Source of the DNA: Candidatus Eiseniibacteriota bacterium | GTDB taxonomy: Bacteria > Joyebacterota > Joyebacteria > Joyebacterales > Joyebacteraceae | NCBI GenBank assembly: GCA_030639555.1 | Contig: DAOWCM010000147.1 | Coordinates: forward strand, 1-5,723 | Length of the DNA stretch: 5,723 nt | Reading direction: 5' to 3' | Shown: in pieces, positions 4,697 through 5,723 of the stretch | Numbering within the stretch: position 1 is the first letter of the stretch | Layout of the letters: every line of letters begins with the position of its first letter | The notes under the pieces: generated by a model | The model's input: only the letters and a program-made list of their open reading frames with translations | Database searches by the model: none | Told to the model about the DNA's origin: nothing | Position numbers and translations under genes: made by a program

Positions 4697-5723
4697 TCAT
4701 GACCTCTTCGCACGCGTCGCGCGACATCTCGCTCTGCTACCCAGAACGAAGCGGCCGCCCGGCGAAGGCTCGGCCTCGCCGGCCAGCTCCAGTTTCAGAA
4801 GCGCGGACAGCACCACCGCCACGGGCGCCCCCGTCCCCGCTACGAGCTCATCCACCGAAACAGGCGTGAGCGACAACAGTGACAGCACTCGCCGGTGCAG
4901 CGAAACGTTCCCGCGCCCGCCCGCCGACGCCTCCTCGCGCCCGGCGCCGGGCGCCGGCCGCTCTCCGGGAGCCACCGCATGACGCGCCATATCATCGGAG
5001 AGCGCGCCGCTCGTGCTCGTCCAGTCCGACCTCACCACCGGGAACGGTCCCCATGCCCGCTCAAGTTCGTCGAGCACGTCTCCCGCGTCCTCCGTGAGCT
5101 TCGCCCCCGCCTTTATCAGTCGATTGGGCCCCGCGGACAGAGGCTCGTCCACCGGACCCGGCACGGCGAAGACCTCTCTCCCCTGCTCGAGCGCCCGCGC
5201 CGCCGTTATGAGCGCCCCGCTCTTCGCAGCGGCCTCCACCACGACGACGCCGGCAGACAGGCCCGAAATGATACGGTTGCGTCTCGGGAAGCACCCCGGT
5301 CGGGGTTCCGCCAGCATCGGAAACTCGCTCACCAGTGAGCCACTCGCCGCGATGTCTCGTGCAAGCCCCGCGTTCTCGGGAGGATACACGGTGGCGAGCC
5401 CACAGCCCATGACCGCGACGGTCCGCCCTCCGGCATCGAGCGCTCCCTCGTGCGCTCTCGTGTCCGTACCGCGCGCCAGCCCGCTGACGACGGTCAGCCC
5501 CGCCCTGACAAGGTCGGCCGCGAGCTCCGTCGCGACCGCGGCCCCACGCGGTGTCGGCGTCCTGGTGCCGACCACACCGATCATCGGCGCGAGACCGCCC
5601 AGGGTCTCGCCCGACACGAAGACGCCGACCGGAGCGTGCGCGATCTCCAGCAGGACGTCCGGATAGTCGTCGTCTCCCGGGAGCGCGAACCGGGCCCGGG
5701 CCCGCCGGGCCAGCTCCAGTTCG
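4697..5723 (-). CDS. dprA: DNA-protecting protein DprA, N-terminus beyond the window
   Basis: DprA loads RecA on incoming single-stranded DNA during natural transformation and protects that DNA. It is also found widely in bacteria not known to be competent. The frame is open to the right edge, leaving 341 visible residues. An N-terminal part of several dozen residues (the usual SAM-like/HhH region) is missing. The Rossmann-fold domain (PF02481) is intact: LPGDDDYPDVL (14-24), IGVVGTRTPTPRG (48-60), SGLARGTDTRAHEGAL (80-95), GCGLATVYPPEN (106-117), SLVSEFP (129-135), FPRRNRIISGLSAGVVVVEA (145-164), KSGALITAARALEQGREVFAVPG (167-189) and GPNRLIKAGAKL (198-209). A low-complexity linker rich in Pro, Gly, Ala and Glu (about 220-272) leads to a C-terminal winged-helix domain (about 274-330) with VSVDELVAGTGAPVAVVLSALLKLELAG. 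A short basic tail ends the protein. The stop lies 19 nt before the DUF362 start, so this is the first visible gene of a three-gene minus-strand cluster. Confidence 0.96.
   Translation of the reverse strand, partial: ELELARRARARFALPGDDDYPDVLLEIAHAPVGVFVSGETLGGLAPMIGVVGTRTPTPRGAAVATELAADLVRAGLTVVSGLARGTDTRAHEGALDAGGRTVAVMGCGLATVYPPENAGLARDIAASGSLVSEFPMLAEPRPGCFPRRNRIISGLSAGVVVVEAAAKSGALITAARALEQGREVFAVPGPVDEPLSAGPNRLIKAGAKLTEDAGDVLDELERAWGPFPVVRSDWTSTSGALSDDMARHAVAPGERPAPGAGREEASAGGRGNVSLHRRVLSLLSLTPVSVDELVAGTGAPVAVVLSALLKLELAGEAEPSPGGRFVLGSRARCRATRAKRS

Noticed and set aside
5013..5666. 217-codon open frame on the plus strand
   Set aside because: It is antisense to the conserved Rossmann domain of dprA, and its Ser/Pro/Ala-rich translation shows no motif.

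Overview
This is a GC-rich bacterial chromosomal window. It carries a signal-peptide-bearing outer-membrane beta-barrel and an LpxL/HtrB-type acyltransferase, so the host is very probably diderm (Gram-negative). The mix of a DUF3467 protein, a DUF362 iron-sulfur protein and a lone LpxL-like acyltransferase resembles metagenome-derived FCB-group or related candidate-phylum bacteria. That placement is an impression from gene content, not a demonstrated taxonomy.

Layout: (1) Positions 405 down to 1 hold the N-terminal 135 codons of an uncharacterised protein (possibly DUF4046-like) on the minus strand, cut by the window edge. (2) Positions 406-922 are non-coding. Two divergent sigma70-type promoters with identical hexamers (TTGACA, 17-bp spacer, TATGTT) face outwards, one towards each flanking gene, separated by a GC-rich spacer of about 300 bp. 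(3) Positions 923-1216 hold a 97-aa DUF3467 protein on the plus strand. (4) Positions 1217-1452 are a 236-bp gap with at least two good hairpins, ending in a strong ribosome-binding site. (5) Positions 1453-2346 hold a 297-aa exported beta-barrel protein on the plus strand. (6) Positions 2380-2413 form a terminator-like hairpin in the convergent gap. (7) From 5723 down to 2470 lies a minus-strand cluster: dprA (missing its N-terminus at the window edge), then a DUF362/ferredoxin protein 19 nt downstream, then an LpxL/HtrB-type acyltransferase 84 nt further on.

Functionally, the minus-strand cluster pairs natural-transformation DNA handling (DprA) with a probable redox or Fe-S protein and a membrane-lipid acyltransferase. 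Its tight spacing suggests co-transcription, though the functions are not obviously linked. The plus-strand DUF3467 and beta-barrel genes may be read from the promoter at 836-864, but the long structured gap leaves room for separate control of the porin-like gene.

I found no mobile element, CRISPR array, tRNA or rRNA, and no convincing new multi-gene system. The items most worth a second look are the mirrored promoters, the structured leader at 1217-1452 and the non-standard first iron-sulfur motif in the DUF362 protein.
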